From assembly GCA_902825945.1 (NCBI GenBank), contig CADECY010000006.1, forward strand, positions 62,001 through 126,000: a DNA stretch of 64,000 nucleotides, in the 5' to 3' direction. Source of the stretch: an uncultured Acidobacteriota bacterium. Its GTDB lineage: Bacteria; Acidobacteriota; Terriglobia; Bryobacterales; Bryobacteraceae. This document shows positions 54,749-63,675 of the stretch, one piece after another (positions within the stretch are counted from its first letter, which is position 1; every line of letters begins with the position of its first letter). Position numbers and translations under genes: made by a program. The notes beneath the pieces were generated by a model. That model was not told where the DNA came from. It was given only the letters and a program-made list of their open reading frames with translations, and made no database searches.

Positions 54749-56227
54749 TTATCGTAACCTGCGTTTCCACACCACCAGTCCGGGGCTGGAACTCGTTGCC
54801 GCGAACCGGCGCTCCTGAAAGTAGTGCGCGGGCAGGTAGCGCGCGATCCACGCCCCGAACTCCGGATGGCTCTTCTTCTGCTCGAGCCACGAATAGGGAT
54901 CTTCCGCATAGACAATGAACTCCGGCTGCGCCGCTTCGATCTCGCGGATGGCTTCCTGCTGCATTCGCGGCGCCAACGGCTGGTCTTCCATCAAACCGTA
55001 CACGTAGATGTGACCCGTGGCGGACCGGCGGCGCGAGTAGAAGTAGATCTCGGGTTCGGACCCGAGTACCGCCACGCGGGCATCAGCGGCCGAACTCGCG
55101 CGGATATGATCCGCGGCGCCGATTGCCTCCGCAAACGGAGCTTCTCCGTATTCGGCCCGGATCACTTCCTCGGGCGGCGACGTGAAGAAGTACGCCTGCT
55201 GCGCCAGCACTGAATAGCCGATCGCAGCGCCAGCGGCGGCAACGGCGAGCGTTGTGGCAGTCCGCTTGGCGAGTTCGGCCAGTGCGATTGCGCCCAGGAT
55301 CGAGACAGCCGGCAGGAAGACCACCCAATAGTGCGGCCGGAAGTAGAAGCCCGGACAGACGGCAAGGAACGCGAAGCCCGTGAACAGCAAGATCCAGCGG
55401 CGCCGAATCGCCACCGAATCGCGCGCTGCCACGGCGAATCCGGCGCAGGCCAGCAACCACGCGGGCCAGTCGACATCCGCAACCGACTCGACCGATTCCC
55501 ACAGGCGGAGCGGAATGTCCCCGGCCGGGACCTGTGAGACATATTGGCTGGCGTAACTGACGGTCCAGAACCAGAACCGTCCGAAGTCCCCGGTTGCGCC
55601 CAGCCACGCGCACGTCAGCAGATACGGCGTGACGGAGCCCGCGAGTACTGCGACGGTCAGGGCGGCTCGCCGAGATTCCATCGCCGCGAATGCGACCCCC
55701 ATGAGCACGAACGGTGATCCCTGCTGTTTGCAAAGGACGCCCAAGCCGATCAGGAATCCGGCCGAGAATGCCAGCGCGTGCGCGCGGCGCTCGACTGCGG
55801 CGCGAAGAGCCACCAGTCCCCACAGCACCGGACAGATCACGAAGTGAGTCGCATGCGCATGCATGCCGAGCACCGAGAATCCCATCGAGAGTACGGCGAA
55901 CAGGGCCGCGGCGGCAAGCGCGGCAAACTCACCCCACCACGCGGCCACCAGCACGAACACGGCGCCGGCCGAGAGCGCGTTCACCACCGCGAGCCCGATC
56001 CGGATTCCGCGCGGGCTCTCCCCGGCTGCGCTCATGATTCCCGCGTAGGCAAGATAGGTTCCGGGCAGCTTCATGTTGTAGGCCGCACGATAGGGCGGCA
56101 CACCCTGCCGGATCAGCTGGCCTGCGTAGGCATACTCTCCTTCGTCCCGTTCCAGCGGGAGATCGAAAAGCCGCACCCGAATGCCGAACGACAACACGAG
56201 AATCAGGCCGAGAAATACTTTGACCAA
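54749..56227 (-). CDS. Membrane glycosyltransferase, ArnT/PMT (GT39)-like
   Basis: A 492-residue polytopic membrane protein with about ten transmembrane helices and the GT39/GT83 hallmark of an acidic residue pair in the first outer loop (LERDEGEYAYAGQLI), used to hold metal and the lipid-linked sugar donor. The C-terminal soluble part (AVLGSEPEIYFYSRRRSATGHIYVYG) is typical. It would transfer a sugar from polyprenyl phosphate to a lipid or protein in the periplasm. Start ATG 56227 directly precedes the first helix. Confidence 0.85.
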   Translation of the reverse strand: MVKVFLGLILVLSFGIRVRLFDLPLERDEGEYAYAGQLIRQGVPPYRAAYNMKLPGTYLAYAGIMSAAGESPRGIRIGLAVVNALSAGAVFVLVAAWWGEFAALAAAALFAVLSMGFSVLGMHAHATHFVICPVLWGLVALRAAVERRAHALAFSAGFLIGLGVLCKQQGSPFVLMGVAFAAMESRRAALTVAVLAGSVTPYLLTCAWLGATGDFGRFWFWTVSYASQYVSQVPAGDIPLRLWESVESVADVDWPAWLLACAGFAVAARDSVAIRRRWILLFTGFAFLAVCPGFYFRPHYWVVFLPAVSILGAIALAELAKRTATTLAVAAAGAAIGYSVLAQQAYFFTSPPEEVIRAEYGEAPFAEAIGAADHIRASSAADARVAVLGSEPEIYFYSRRRSATGHIYVYGLMEDQPLAPRMQQEAIREIEAAQPEFIVYAEDPYSWLEQKKSHPEFGAWIARYLPAHYFQERRFAATSSSPGLVVWKRRLR

Positions 56228-56302
56228 ACCCGGAGTATAGCCGGAAAGCTTTGGCCGATTACTGGTATCCGGTTATCATGGAGAATCGATACTTCATAAT
56301 CA

Positions 56303-57676
56303 TTACCGCTTGCCACCGGCTCGCGGCTCCTCGCGTTCGATCACCTCGCGCGGCTCCGCTGTCCGTCCCTGATCTCCGGACTCCTCGATCCACTTGTCGA
56401 GCACCGCGCGAAGCCGGAGAAAATCCTCGCGGCGGCGCGGATCGTCCGCGAGGTTGGCCACCTCGTGCGGATCCTTCTCGATGTCGTAGAACTCGTACTC
56501 CGGCTTTCGATCCGCCATCCATCGCGACGGAATCGGGCCGAGCTTGCCGGCCGCGTGCAGTTCCTTGATCACGCGCTGCGTAGGATAGCTATTGGTGATG
56601 TACTGATTGAACTGCGTGTACGGCTTCTCCGGCATGAAATTGCGGATCAGCTTGTAGCGATAGTCGCGAACAGCGCGGATGCGGTCGACCGTCATGTCGC
56701 AGCGGTCACGCGCGGTAAAGACGTACGGCCGCCGGCGGCCAGCCAGCAGATTTTGCCCGTGCATTGGCGCTGGCTTCGGAAGTCCCGCGATCTCGATCGT
56801 GGTCGCGGTGATATCCACCGCGCTCGTGAGATCCGTGCGGACCGCGCCCGTCTTCACATGCCCCGGCCACCGCATCAACAGCGGGATGTGCGTTCCCGGA
56901 TCATAGAGCCACTGCTTTCCGCGCAACAGGCACCGGCCGTTGTCTCCGAAGACGAAGATCGCCGTGTTGTCGAGCAGCCCATCCGCGTTCAACAGGTCGA
57001 GCACGCCGCCCACCTGAGTATCCCAGTAGTTCACCGCGTCGAGGTAGTTGGCTACCTCATCGCGGACCACCGGATGGTCCGGATAGTAGGGCGGCAGTTC
57101 TACCTTGGCCGGATCGACGAGCCGATTCTGCTTGCGCGACACCGGCCACATCGGACCTTTGTGCGGCGCGGTGAAGTTGATCTGCGCGAAGAAGGGCTGA
57201 CCCTTCGCGCGCTGATTCCAATGCGTGCCGTCGAACGGCTTCTCGGCCTTGAAGTTGAAATCGGTCTTGCCGGAGGCTCGCAGTCCGGGCGCGATCTCCG
57301 TCATGTTCGCGGTGAAGTATCCGGCATCGTGCAAGCGGTGCGATACCAGGCGCACGCCCTCCGGCAGGCGATAGCCGTCGGTCCGGTGGCTGCGGTGGTT
57401 GTGCGTGCCCGTGGTGGTCTGGTAAACGCCGGTGTTCCAGGCCGAGCGGCTCGCGGAGCAGACCGGCGCCGTGGTGAAGCAGTGGGTGAACCGAGTGCCT
57501 TCGCTCGCGATTCGATCAGCATTCGGCGTGTGAACGAGCGGATGCCCGTAGCAGCCGAGTTGAGGCCCAAGATCGTCACCGAGGATCCAGAGGATGTTCG
57601 GGCGCCCGCTCTTGTTCTGAGCGCGCAAATTGAGGAAAGGAGCCGCGGCAGCGAGAGCGGAGCGTCTTGTGATCAT
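56303..57676 (-). CDS. Sulfatase with CxASR active-site motif
   Basis: A 457-residue sulfatase: twin-arginine-like start MITRRSALAA, metal site ILGDDLGPQLG, active-site segment C73-S-A-S-R77 with SAWNTG, and second metal motif FVFGDNGRCLLRG. The third motif residue is Ala instead of Pro (CxPSR), as in the S1_8-like group; Cys is kept, so formylglycine formation is possible. The ATG at 57676 is flush with the stop of the PQQ dehydrogenase gene at 57677, so it is the last gene of that operon. Confidence 0.9.
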   Translation of the reverse strand: MITRRSALAAAAPFLNLRAQNKSGRPNILWILGDDLGPQLGCYGHPLVHTPNADRIASEGTRFTHCFTTAPVCSASRSAWNTGVYQTTTGTHNHRSHRTDGYRLPEGVRLVSHRLHDAGYFTANMTEIAPGLRASGKTDFNFKAEKPFDGTHWNQRAKGQPFFAQINFTAPHKGPMWPVSRKQNRLVDPAKVELPPYYPDHPVVRDEVANYLDAVNYWDTQVGGVLDLLNADGLLDNTAIFVFGDNGRCLLRGKQWLYDPGTHIPLLMRWPGHVKTGAVRTDLTSAVDITATTIEIAGLPKPAPMHGQNLLAGRRRPYVFTARDRCDMTVDRIRAVRDYRYKLIRNFMPEKPYTQFNQYITNSYPTQRVIKELHAAGKLGPIPSRWMADRKPEYEFYDIEKDPHEVANLADDPRRREDFLRLRAVLDKWIEESGDQGRTAEPREVIEREEPRAGGKR

Positions 57677-59245
57677 TCAGAGGCCAAAGACGTAGAGTAC
57701 ACGGTCAGAGGCCATCGCGACATGCTGACGCCCATCGATCTGAAACGAGATCGCGTTGGAAAAGACGGGCCCGCCCGATTGGAAGTCCCAAAGCGGCTTA
57801 CCGGTCTTAGCATCGAGAACGAAGATGTTGCCCTCCTGTGTGCCGGAGAAGACCAGTCCACCGGCGGTCGAAAGGCAGCCCGACCAAGGCGGACTGGTGA
57901 GCTTGAACTCCCAGGCGATTTTGCCCGACCCGACCTCGAGCGCGCGCACCGCGCCCCACTGCTGATCGGCGGGTATGCGCGCCTCTCCCCCGCCGGCGAA
58001 GAAGGTTCCCGGTTTGTACTCGGCCTCCCGTTTGAAGTAGGTCGCGCCCACTTCGCGCGTCGAAACGTAGACGAGGTTCGTTTGCGGACTGTACGAGGGG
58101 CTAAACCAAACAGTGGCGCCGTTGAGGCTCGGCCAAATGAGCTTGCCCTCGGTGCTCGGCTCGGTGCCAGGAATCACGATCGGGCGCCCCCGATCGTCGA
58201 GGCCTTTCGCCCACGTCTGCTTGGCATAGGCTTGACCCGCGAGGAACTCGCCGCTCGTCCGGTCGAGGGCGTAGTAGAACGCGTTGCGATTCGGATTCAC
58301 GACCAGCTTCCGCGCGCGGCCTCGAACCTGTGCATCGACGAGCATTGGAACATGCGTCGCGTCCCAGTCATGCGTGTCATGCGGTGTGAACTGAAAGTGC
58401 CATTTCAGTTTGCCGGTTTCCGGATCGAGAGCGACGAACGAGCAGGCGTAAAGGTTGTCGCCGAGGCGCCCATCCCCGTTCCAATCGGGCCCCGGATTGC
58501 CGACTCCCCAGTAGACGAGATTCAGTTCGGGATCGTAGGCGCCGGTGACCCAGGTCGAAGCGCCACCGGTTTTCCAGCTATCGCCGGACCACGAGTCGTT
58601 GCCCGGCTCGCCCGGCCCGGGAACCGTGTAAAAGCGCCACAGACGCTTGCCGGAAGCGGAGTCGTAGGCATCCACGAATCCGCGAATGCCCGCTTCGCCG
58701 CCGCTGACGCCCACGAGCACCTTGCCTTTGATTGCCAGCGGCGCGAGCGTCATCGAGTACCCAGGATGGTAATCCTCGACCTTCGCCGACCAGCGCTCCT
58801 GGCCGCTCTTGAGGTCGAGCGCGACCAGATAGCAGTCGAGCGTCGCGACGTAGAGACGGTCATCGAGAATCGCGGGGCCGCGATTCACACGTCCGAAGCC
58901 GATCGACTGATAGTCGGAGGGAATCGGGCGCGACCATGTCCAAAGGGTGCGGCCCGTGCGCAGGTCGAGAGCCGACGCGGTGTTCGGCGCCGTGATGTAC
59001 ATGACACCATCGGCGACGATCGGCGAGACCTGCGTGCGCGACAGTGCGAACTGATAAGCCCAACGGACTCGCAACTTCGAGACGTTCGCCGGTGTGATTT
59101 CGGCGAGTGGCGAATAGCGGTGGCCCGCGTAGTTGCCCGAATAGGTCAACCAGCTTCCCGGTTCCTTCGCGGCATTTAGGATGCGCTCGTACGGAACCTG
59201 AGCGGCAAGAGTCCACGCGGCGGCGAGAAAGAAACAGACACGCAT
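57677..59245 (-). CDS. PQQ-dependent (quinoprotein) alcohol/sugar dehydrogenase-like protein
   Basis: A 522-residue exported eight-bladed quinoprotein: signal peptide MRVCFFLAAAWTLAAQ; blade W-motifs such as SGRTLWTW-like GRTLWTWSRP, GQERWSAKV and GKPLWDFQSG; active-site region GVGNPGPDWNGDGR and FTPHDTHDWDATHVP. The vicinal Cys-Cys of methanol/ethanol dehydrogenases is not seen, so it may be a different alcohol or sugar dehydrogenase. Electrons probably go to the di-haem cytochrome c encoded immediately upstream. No spacer to either neighbour. Confidence 0.9.
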   Translation of the reverse strand: MRVCFFLAAAWTLAAQVPYERILNAAKEPGSWLTYSGNYAGHRYSPLAEITPANVSKLRVRWAYQFALSRTQVSPIVADGVMYITAPNTASALDLRTGRTLWTWSRPIPSDYQSIGFGRVNRGPAILDDRLYVATLDCYLVALDLKSGQERWSAKVEDYHPGYSMTLAPLAIKGKVLVGVSGGEAGIRGFVDAYDSASGKRLWRFYTVPGPGEPGNDSWSGDSWKTGGASTWVTGAYDPELNLVYWGVGNPGPDWNGDGRLGDNLYACSFVALDPETGKLKWHFQFTPHDTHDWDATHVPMLVDAQVRGRARKLVVNPNRNAFYYALDRTSGEFLAGQAYAKQTWAKGLDDRGRPIVIPGTEPSTEGKLIWPSLNGATVWFSPSYSPQTNLVYVSTREVGATYFKREAEYKPGTFFAGGGEARIPADQQWGAVRALEVGSGKIAWEFKLTSPPWSGCLSTAGGLVFSGTQEGNIFVLDAKTGKPLWDFQSGGPVFSNAISFQIDGRQHVAMASDRVLYVFGL

Positions 59246-60055
59246 CTAGCGGGCCTCCCTCAGACTGGCGAGATAGGCGACGAGGTGATCGAGTTCGGCA
59301 GTAGAGAGTGTGTCGAACGCAGGCATTCCGCTGCGGCCCTCGTGACGCTTCAAGGCGCGCAGTTCAGACTTCCGAAGACTGTGGAAGCGGCCGGCGGAAT
59401 CCACGATCTGGATCGTGAACGGATCTTCGGCAGCCTTGGTTCCGCTGATCGTCTTTCCAGTGACCGTGGTTGCATCGACCAGGAGGTAACCGTCCGGCAC
59501 GAACGCGTTCGGGGTGACGATCGACTCGCGCAGAAACGCCGCGTTGCGCCGAGCTCCGACGAGAGTGAGTTCCGGACCACGGCCGGCGCCCACTCCGGCG
59601 GCGATGTGACACGCAGCACAGCCCTTCGATCGATAGACGGCGGCACCGCGATCGGGATCGCCGGGGAGTTTCTCCACCGCCACCGATCCGAGCGCCTTCA
59701 CGTACGCAGCGACGCTCGCCACTTCTCTAACCGAAAGCTGCCAGGCTCCCGGCATCTCGGGCAGGATGCCTTCGCGGACCACCTTGCGGATGGCGTTCTC
59801 ATCCTCGGCCTTGGACAGCTTAGGCCGGTTCAGCGCGGGTCCGCGCCCGCCGGTTCCGCCTTGTCCGTGACAGAGCGCGCACTGCGACTCGAAGAGTTTC
59901 TTTCCGAGCGCGACATCGGGAACCGCGTCATGCGGGGATTGCGCGAAAATGGGCGCGGCGGCCAAAAGCGCACATGCCGCGAAGGCGCGGTGCCGAAGCG
60001 GAACCGGCACTCGAGCGTTCGGGCGCCGGAGCGAGTCCGTCATGCGCGTCTTCAT
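59246..60055 (-). CDS. Di-haem cytochrome c
   Basis: A 269-residue exported c-type cytochrome: signal segment (HRAFAACALLAAAPIFA), haem motif 1 CALCH (with GQGGTGGRGPALN) and haem motif 2 CAACH, a middle domain of the kind seen in periplasmic dehydrogenase partners, and a C-terminal ELDHLVAYLASL. It probably takes electrons from the PQQ dehydrogenase that starts at the next base. ATG at 60055, GTG 60073 and ATG 60043 are all possible starts. Confidence 0.9.
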   Translation of the reverse strand: MKTRMTDSLRRPNARVPVPLRHRAFAACALLAAAPIFAQSPHDAVPDVALGKKLFESQCALCHGQGGTGGRGPALNRPKLSKAEDENAIRKVVREGILPEMPGAWQLSVREVASVAAYVKALGSVAVEKLPGDPDRGAAVYRSKGCAACHIAAGVGAGRGPELTLVGARRNAAFLRESIVTPNAFVPDGYLLVDATTVTGKTISGTKAAEDPFTIQIVDSAGRFHSLRKSELRALKRHEGRSGMPAFDTLSTAELDHLVAYLASLREAR

Positions 60056-60105
60056 CAGAATCGTTCGCCACACAGCATGACGAGTATATCGCCCCGCGCG
60101 CCGCT

Positions 60106-61554
60106 TCAGAGACCGAGCGCCTTGCCCTCACGCCGCGGATCGGCGGCGCCCTGAAGCCAGTTCTCCTCGCACAGGATCGCCATCATGTCGTTATTCGATC
60201 CACGGACCACCACCCGGTGTCCCTTCTGCTCGAGAAGGGCGATCGTATCCGGAGAAAAGCCCGGTTCGAGGTAGAGTTCGTTCGGCACCCACTGATGATG
60301 GATGCGCGGCACCGTGATTGCGTGCATCGAGTTCATCCCGAAGTCCACGACGTTGGTCAACACCTGCAGGATTGAATTCGGAATCGTTGGCCCGCCGGGC
60401 GTACCCAACACGAGGAACGGTTTGCCGTCGCGCAGCACGATGGTGGGCGTCATCGACGAAGGTGGACGCTTGCCGGGCTGGATGGCGTGGGCCTCGCCCT
60501 GAATGAGTCCGTAGCGGTTCGGCTCATTGGGCCTAGTGGCGAAGTTGTCCATGTTGTTGTTGAGCAGGAAGCCGAGCCCGGGAACCACCACGCCGCTTCC
60601 GAACTGTCCGTTCAGCGTCACGGTGACCGCGGCCGTATTGCCTTCGGTATCCACGACGGCGAAGTGGGTCGTCGAACCGTAGGCGAGCGACCGCATGTGT
60701 CCCGGTTCGTGCTGCGCGCGATCGGCGAAGGCCCGCCGCATCGCCGTGGCCATCTCGTGGATCGCTCCCGCCGAACCCCAACCGTGCTGTTCGAAGCCCG
60801 AGCTTTCGAGCATGCCGAGCATCTGCAGCAGGCAGATTCCCCCGGCGCTCGATCCGGAGGCAGTCACCACTTCGAGCCCTCGATAGCGGCCACGATGAGG
60901 CGCCAGTACGTCAACGCTGTATCGCGCCAGATCCTGCGGGCCGATGATTCCACCGCCTCGCTCCATCGCCGCGCAGAACTGCCGTGCCAGTTCGCCGTGA
61001 TAAAAGTCGCTTGGACCCGCCGCCAGCCGCCGCAGCGTGTGTGCCAGATCCTGCTGCACGAACCGTTCTCCCGGAGCCGGGAAGACTTCGCCGCTTTCGC
61101 CGCGCTGGTAGCTGACGTTGTGTCCCTCGGCCGCCAGCCGGATTGCAGGCTGCAGCAGCGAGTCCCAGCGGCGCCGGCCGTGCCAGGCGTGAAGAGCTTC
61201 GAATCCGGCGACGTGTCCGGGTACGGCGGCCGCGAGCCATCCTTTCGTGCTGGCTGTCACCGGTTTGCCCACGAACAGGTCGCGATGAGCGCGCAACGGC
61301 GCTTGCTCACGGAAATCGAAGAAGCTGATCGCCCCGTCCACCGATCGAACCAAGGCCTGACCCCCACCCCCGAGTCCGCACATCGCCGGATGGGTCACCG
61401 ACAACACGAAGCCGATGGCGACGGCCGCGTCAACGGCATTGCCGCCGTCGCGCAGTACCTGCACGCCAGCTTCGGTTGCATTGGCCTCCGCCGTTACCAC
61501 CATGGCCCGTTTGGCGCGGTATGGTTGCGGCCCCCAGTACAGACTCAACTGCAT
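60106..61554 (-). CDS. Gamma-glutamyltransferase family protein, shortened
   Basis: A 482-residue Ntn-hydrolase of the gamma-glutamyltransferase family (glutathione or peptide breakdown). N-terminal AEANATEAGVQVLRDGGNAVDAAVA, catalytic Thr in GSTTHFAVVD (start of the small subunit), and the later TLNGQFGSG and PSSMTPTIV motifs are present. The stretch before the catalytic Thr is short (RRAFADRAQHEPGHMRSLAYG): relatives have roughly 40-50 more residues there. No signal peptide is seen, so it may act in the cytoplasm. Strong ribosome-binding site GAGGAGGA at 61557-61564 fixes the start. Confidence 0.88.
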   Translation of the reverse strand: MQLSLYWGPQPYRAKRAMVVTAEANATEAGVQVLRDGGNAVDAAVAIGFVLSVTHPAMCGLGGGGQALVRSVDGAISFFDFREQAPLRAHRDLFVGKPVTASTKGWLAAAVPGHVAGFEALHAWHGRRRWDSLLQPAIRLAAEGHNVSYQRGESGEVFPAPGERFVQQDLAHTLRRLAAGPSDFYHGELARQFCAAMERGGGIIGPQDLARYSVDVLAPHRGRYRGLEVVTASGSSAGGICLLQMLGMLESSGFEQHGWGSAGAIHEMATAMRRAFADRAQHEPGHMRSLAYGSTTHFAVVDTEGNTAAVTVTLNGQFGSGVVVPGLGFLLNNNMDNFATRPNEPNRYGLIQGEAHAIQPGKRPPSSMTPTIVLRDGKPFLVLGTPGGPTIPNSILQVLTNVVDFGMNSMHAITVPRIHHQWVPNELYLEPGFSPDTIALLEQKGHRVVVRGSNNDMMAILCEENWLQGAADPRREGKALGL

Positions 61555-61719
61555 CGGTCCTCCTCGTCCAACGGCAAAGCGATAGGGACCCCGTTCCGTA
61601 TAGTTCTATCAAACAGCAAAACCGCGGCGAATGACAGTGGCCAATGCTCCCGAAAGGGGATAGGGGTAGGCCTGAGGACCCGGGCGGGGAACACCTTAGC
61701 CAATTCTAGGAGAAAAAGC

Positions 61720-61748
61720 TTGACGGGTTCGGTGCGACATGCTAGAAA
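61720..61748 (+). promoter_or_regulatory. Predicted blaI promoter
   Basis: TTGACG (-35, 61720-61725) and TAGAAA (-10, 61743-61748) are separated by 17 bases, a good sigma-70 spacing. The first BlaI dyad covers the -10 box, so bound repressor would block polymerase. Confidence 0.75.
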
Positions 61749-61773
61749 TATAGCAGGTGCTACAAAACTAGCA
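61740..61773 (+). promoter_or_regulatory. Tandem BlaI operator dyads
   Basis: Two 16-bp dyads, TGCTAGAAATATAGCA (61740-61755) and TGCTACAAAACTAGCA (61758-61773), have identical 5-bp arms TGCTA/TAGCA and centres 18 bp apart. They resemble BlaI/MecI sites (TACA-rich dyads) and lie directly before the blaI start, which indicates self-repression of the blaI-blaR1 operon. Confidence 0.85.
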
Positions 61774-61779
61774 GCTCTC

Positions 61780-62175
61780 ATGGCTCCCTCAACCGACTCC
61801 CATTCCAGACTCAGCCGCCGCGAGCGCCAGATCATGGATCTGCTGTACCGCGGCGAAAAACTCACCGCGGGCGAGATCCAGCGAGAACTGCCCGAACCGC
61901 CCAGCTACTCCGCTGTTCGCGCCATGCTCGCCACGCTCGAACGTAAGGGCCATGTCCGCCATGAGGCGGAAGGAGTGCGCTATCTCTATTCGCCAGTGGT
62001 GGCCAAGGAACGCGCGACGAAAGCCGCGGTAATCCATCTGCTACAAACGTTCTTCGGGGGGTCGGCCGAGCGCGCCGTCGCAGCGTTGCTCGACGTGTCC
62101 GCCAAGCCGCTGCCCGCGCCGGAACTCGCCCGTATCGCGCAACTGATCGAAGACGCCCGCAAGGAGGGGCGATAG
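61780..62175 (+). CDS. blaI: BlaI/MecI-family transcriptional repressor
   Basis: A 131-residue winged-helix repressor: LSRRERQIMDLLYRGEKLTAGEIQRELP, SYSAVRAMLATLERKGHVRHEAEG (recognition helix region) and a C-terminal dimerisation segment with the cleavage-prone GGSAERAVAALLD. Relieved by the BlaR1-type protease in the next gene, which begins at the following base. Likely binds the two dyads at 61740-61773 and controls its own operon; such systems in Acidobacteria usually sense signals other than beta-lactams. Confidence 0.93.
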   Translation: MAPSTDSHSRLSRRERQIMDLLYRGEKLTAGEIQRELPEPPSYSAVRAMLATLERKGHVRHEAEGVRYLYSPVVAKERATKAAVIHLLQTFFGGSAERAVAALLDVSAKPLPAPELARIAQLIEDARKEGR

Positions 62176-63675
62176 ATGCCGGAAGCCGCTCTGATCCGCA
62201 TCGTTGTCAAGACGTCGATCCTGCTCCTGGCCGGATTCGGCGCGGCCGTGGTCCTGCGCAAGGCGTCTGCGTCCACCCGACATCTCCTGTGGGCGATCAC
62301 GCTCACCGCCTGCGCGCTCACTCCGCTCTTGGAGATAGGAGTTCCGCGCCTCGAACCGCCCCGGCTCGTCACGAGGTACGTGGGGCCCACGCCTGCGCCC
62401 GCGATCCATGCGATGCCGGCGGCGGCACGCCCCACCCGCGCCATCCCGGCGTCGATCTGGATGGCCGGTACGGCCATTCTCCTCGCCAGAATCGCGATTT
62501 CGCGCGCCGCGTTGGCGCGCCTGTTGGAGCGCACCGAAGATCGCGGAACCTTCCGGATCAGCCACGAAACCAACATCCCGTTCACCGCGCGTCTCGTCAA
62601 TCCAGTGATCGTATTGCCGTCCGGATCCGATCGGTGGACACCAGAAGTAGTCTCCGCGGTCCTGCTACACGAGAAAGCGCATGTGGATCGCAGCGACAAC
62701 GTGACGATGCTGATCGGCCAGATCGCCTGCGCGGTGCACTGGTTCCATCCGTTGACCTGGATCGCGCTGCGCCGCCTCCGAGCGGAGCAGGAATTGGCCT
62801 GCGACGACCATGTGCTCGCTGCCGGCCTCCGGCCATCCGAATATGCTCGTCATTTGACGGAGATCGCGCGCGCGGTTGGACAACGGGGATTCTGGAGACC
62901 TGCCGCCGTGACGATGGCCGCGTCGGACTTGCCGGAGCGGGTCCGGTCGATCCTCGCCGTGGACCGCGCGCGTGGTGGGGTGGGGCGCAAACACGTCTTC
63001 GCGGCCGCCGTCGCGATCGCCTCGGTCACCCTGCCACTCGCCGCCATGCGCCCCCCGGAAGATCGCGGGGTCATTGCGGGCACTGTCACCGACGGCGCCG
63101 GCGCGGTTCCCAACGCCGAGGTGAGCATCCTCGCGATTTCCACCAACGAGATCGTCACCACCAGGACGGATCCAGTTGGGCGCTTCCGAGCCGAAGTCGC
63201 CGCGGGCCGCTACGAACTCTATGTGCGCGCCCCCGGATTCGCGGTGGCGAGCCTCGCGGGATCGGTGAAAGCGAACGAACAGGTCCGCTCGGATGCAGTA
63301 CTGCGGCCCGGAGAACTGCTCGAGCGGATTGAAGTCAAAGCGCCGAGGCCCTCGCCGGGAATCGGCGACCCCGGGCCGAATAGCGCCCGGCATGGTGGTC
63401 AAGTCCGTCCCGCGCGCCTGCTCGTTTCGGTTCCGCCTGTCTACCCTCCCGAAGCACGTGACGCGGGCGTGCAGGGCGAGGTACTGCTCGAGGGCGTGAT
63501 CTGGATGGATGGCACGGTCCACGGCGTTCGCGAAGTGCTCTCGCCCTCTCCGCTGCTTACCCGGTCCGCGAAGGAATGCGTCTCGCGATGGCGCTATCAA
63601 CCCGCGCGTCTCAATGGCCAGCCCGTCGAGACCGTCACCAGAATCAAAGTACAGTTCGAGCTCGAGGAGAAATGA
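62176..63675 (+). CDS. BlaR1-like M56 metallopeptidase fused to carboxypeptidase-regulatory and TonB C-terminal domains
   Basis: A 499-residue membrane sensor-protease. N-terminal helices (KTSILLLAGFGAAVVL; LLWAITLTACALTPLL; IWMAGTAILLARIAI), zinc motif H165-E-K-A-H169 with the third-ligand segment RRLRAEQELACDDHVL, as in BlaR1/MecR1. A later helix (FAAAVAIASVTLPLAA) is followed by a carboxypeptidase regulatory-like domain (GVIAGTVTDGAGAVPNAEV) and a C-terminal TonB domain (VYPPEARDAGVQGEVLLEG, CVSRWRYQPARLNGQPVE). No beta-lactam-binding penicillin-binding domain is present, so the signal differs. Starts directly after blaI and overlaps (ATGA) the next gene. Confidence 0.9.
   Translation: MPEAALIRIVVKTSILLLAGFGAAVVLRKASASTRHLLWAITLTACALTPLLEIGVPRLEPPRLVTRYVGPTPAPAIHAMPAAARPTRAIPASIWMAGTAILLARIAISRAALARLLERTEDRGTFRISHETNIPFTARLVNPVIVLPSGSDRWTPEVVSAVLLHEKAHVDRSDNVTMLIGQIACAVHWFHPLTWIALRRLRAEQELACDDHVLAAGLRPSEYARHLTEIARAVGQRGFWRPAAVTMAASDLPERVRSILAVDRARGGVGRKHVFAAAVAIASVTLPLAAMRPPEDRGVIAGTVTDGAGAVPNAEVSILAISTNEIVTTRTDPVGRFRAEVAAGRYELYVRAPGFAVASLAGSVKANEQVRSDAVLRPGELLERIEVKAPRPSPGIGDPGPNSARHGGQVRPARLLVSVPPVYPPEARDAGVQGEVLLEGVIWMDGTVHGVREVLSPSPLLTRSAKECVSRWRYQPARLNGQPVETVTRIKVQFELEEK

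Noticed and set aside
60487..61779. Long forward frame upstream of and continuous with blaI
   Set aside because: It is antisense to gamma-glutamyltransferase; blaI starts at 61780 after a clear promoter and operators.
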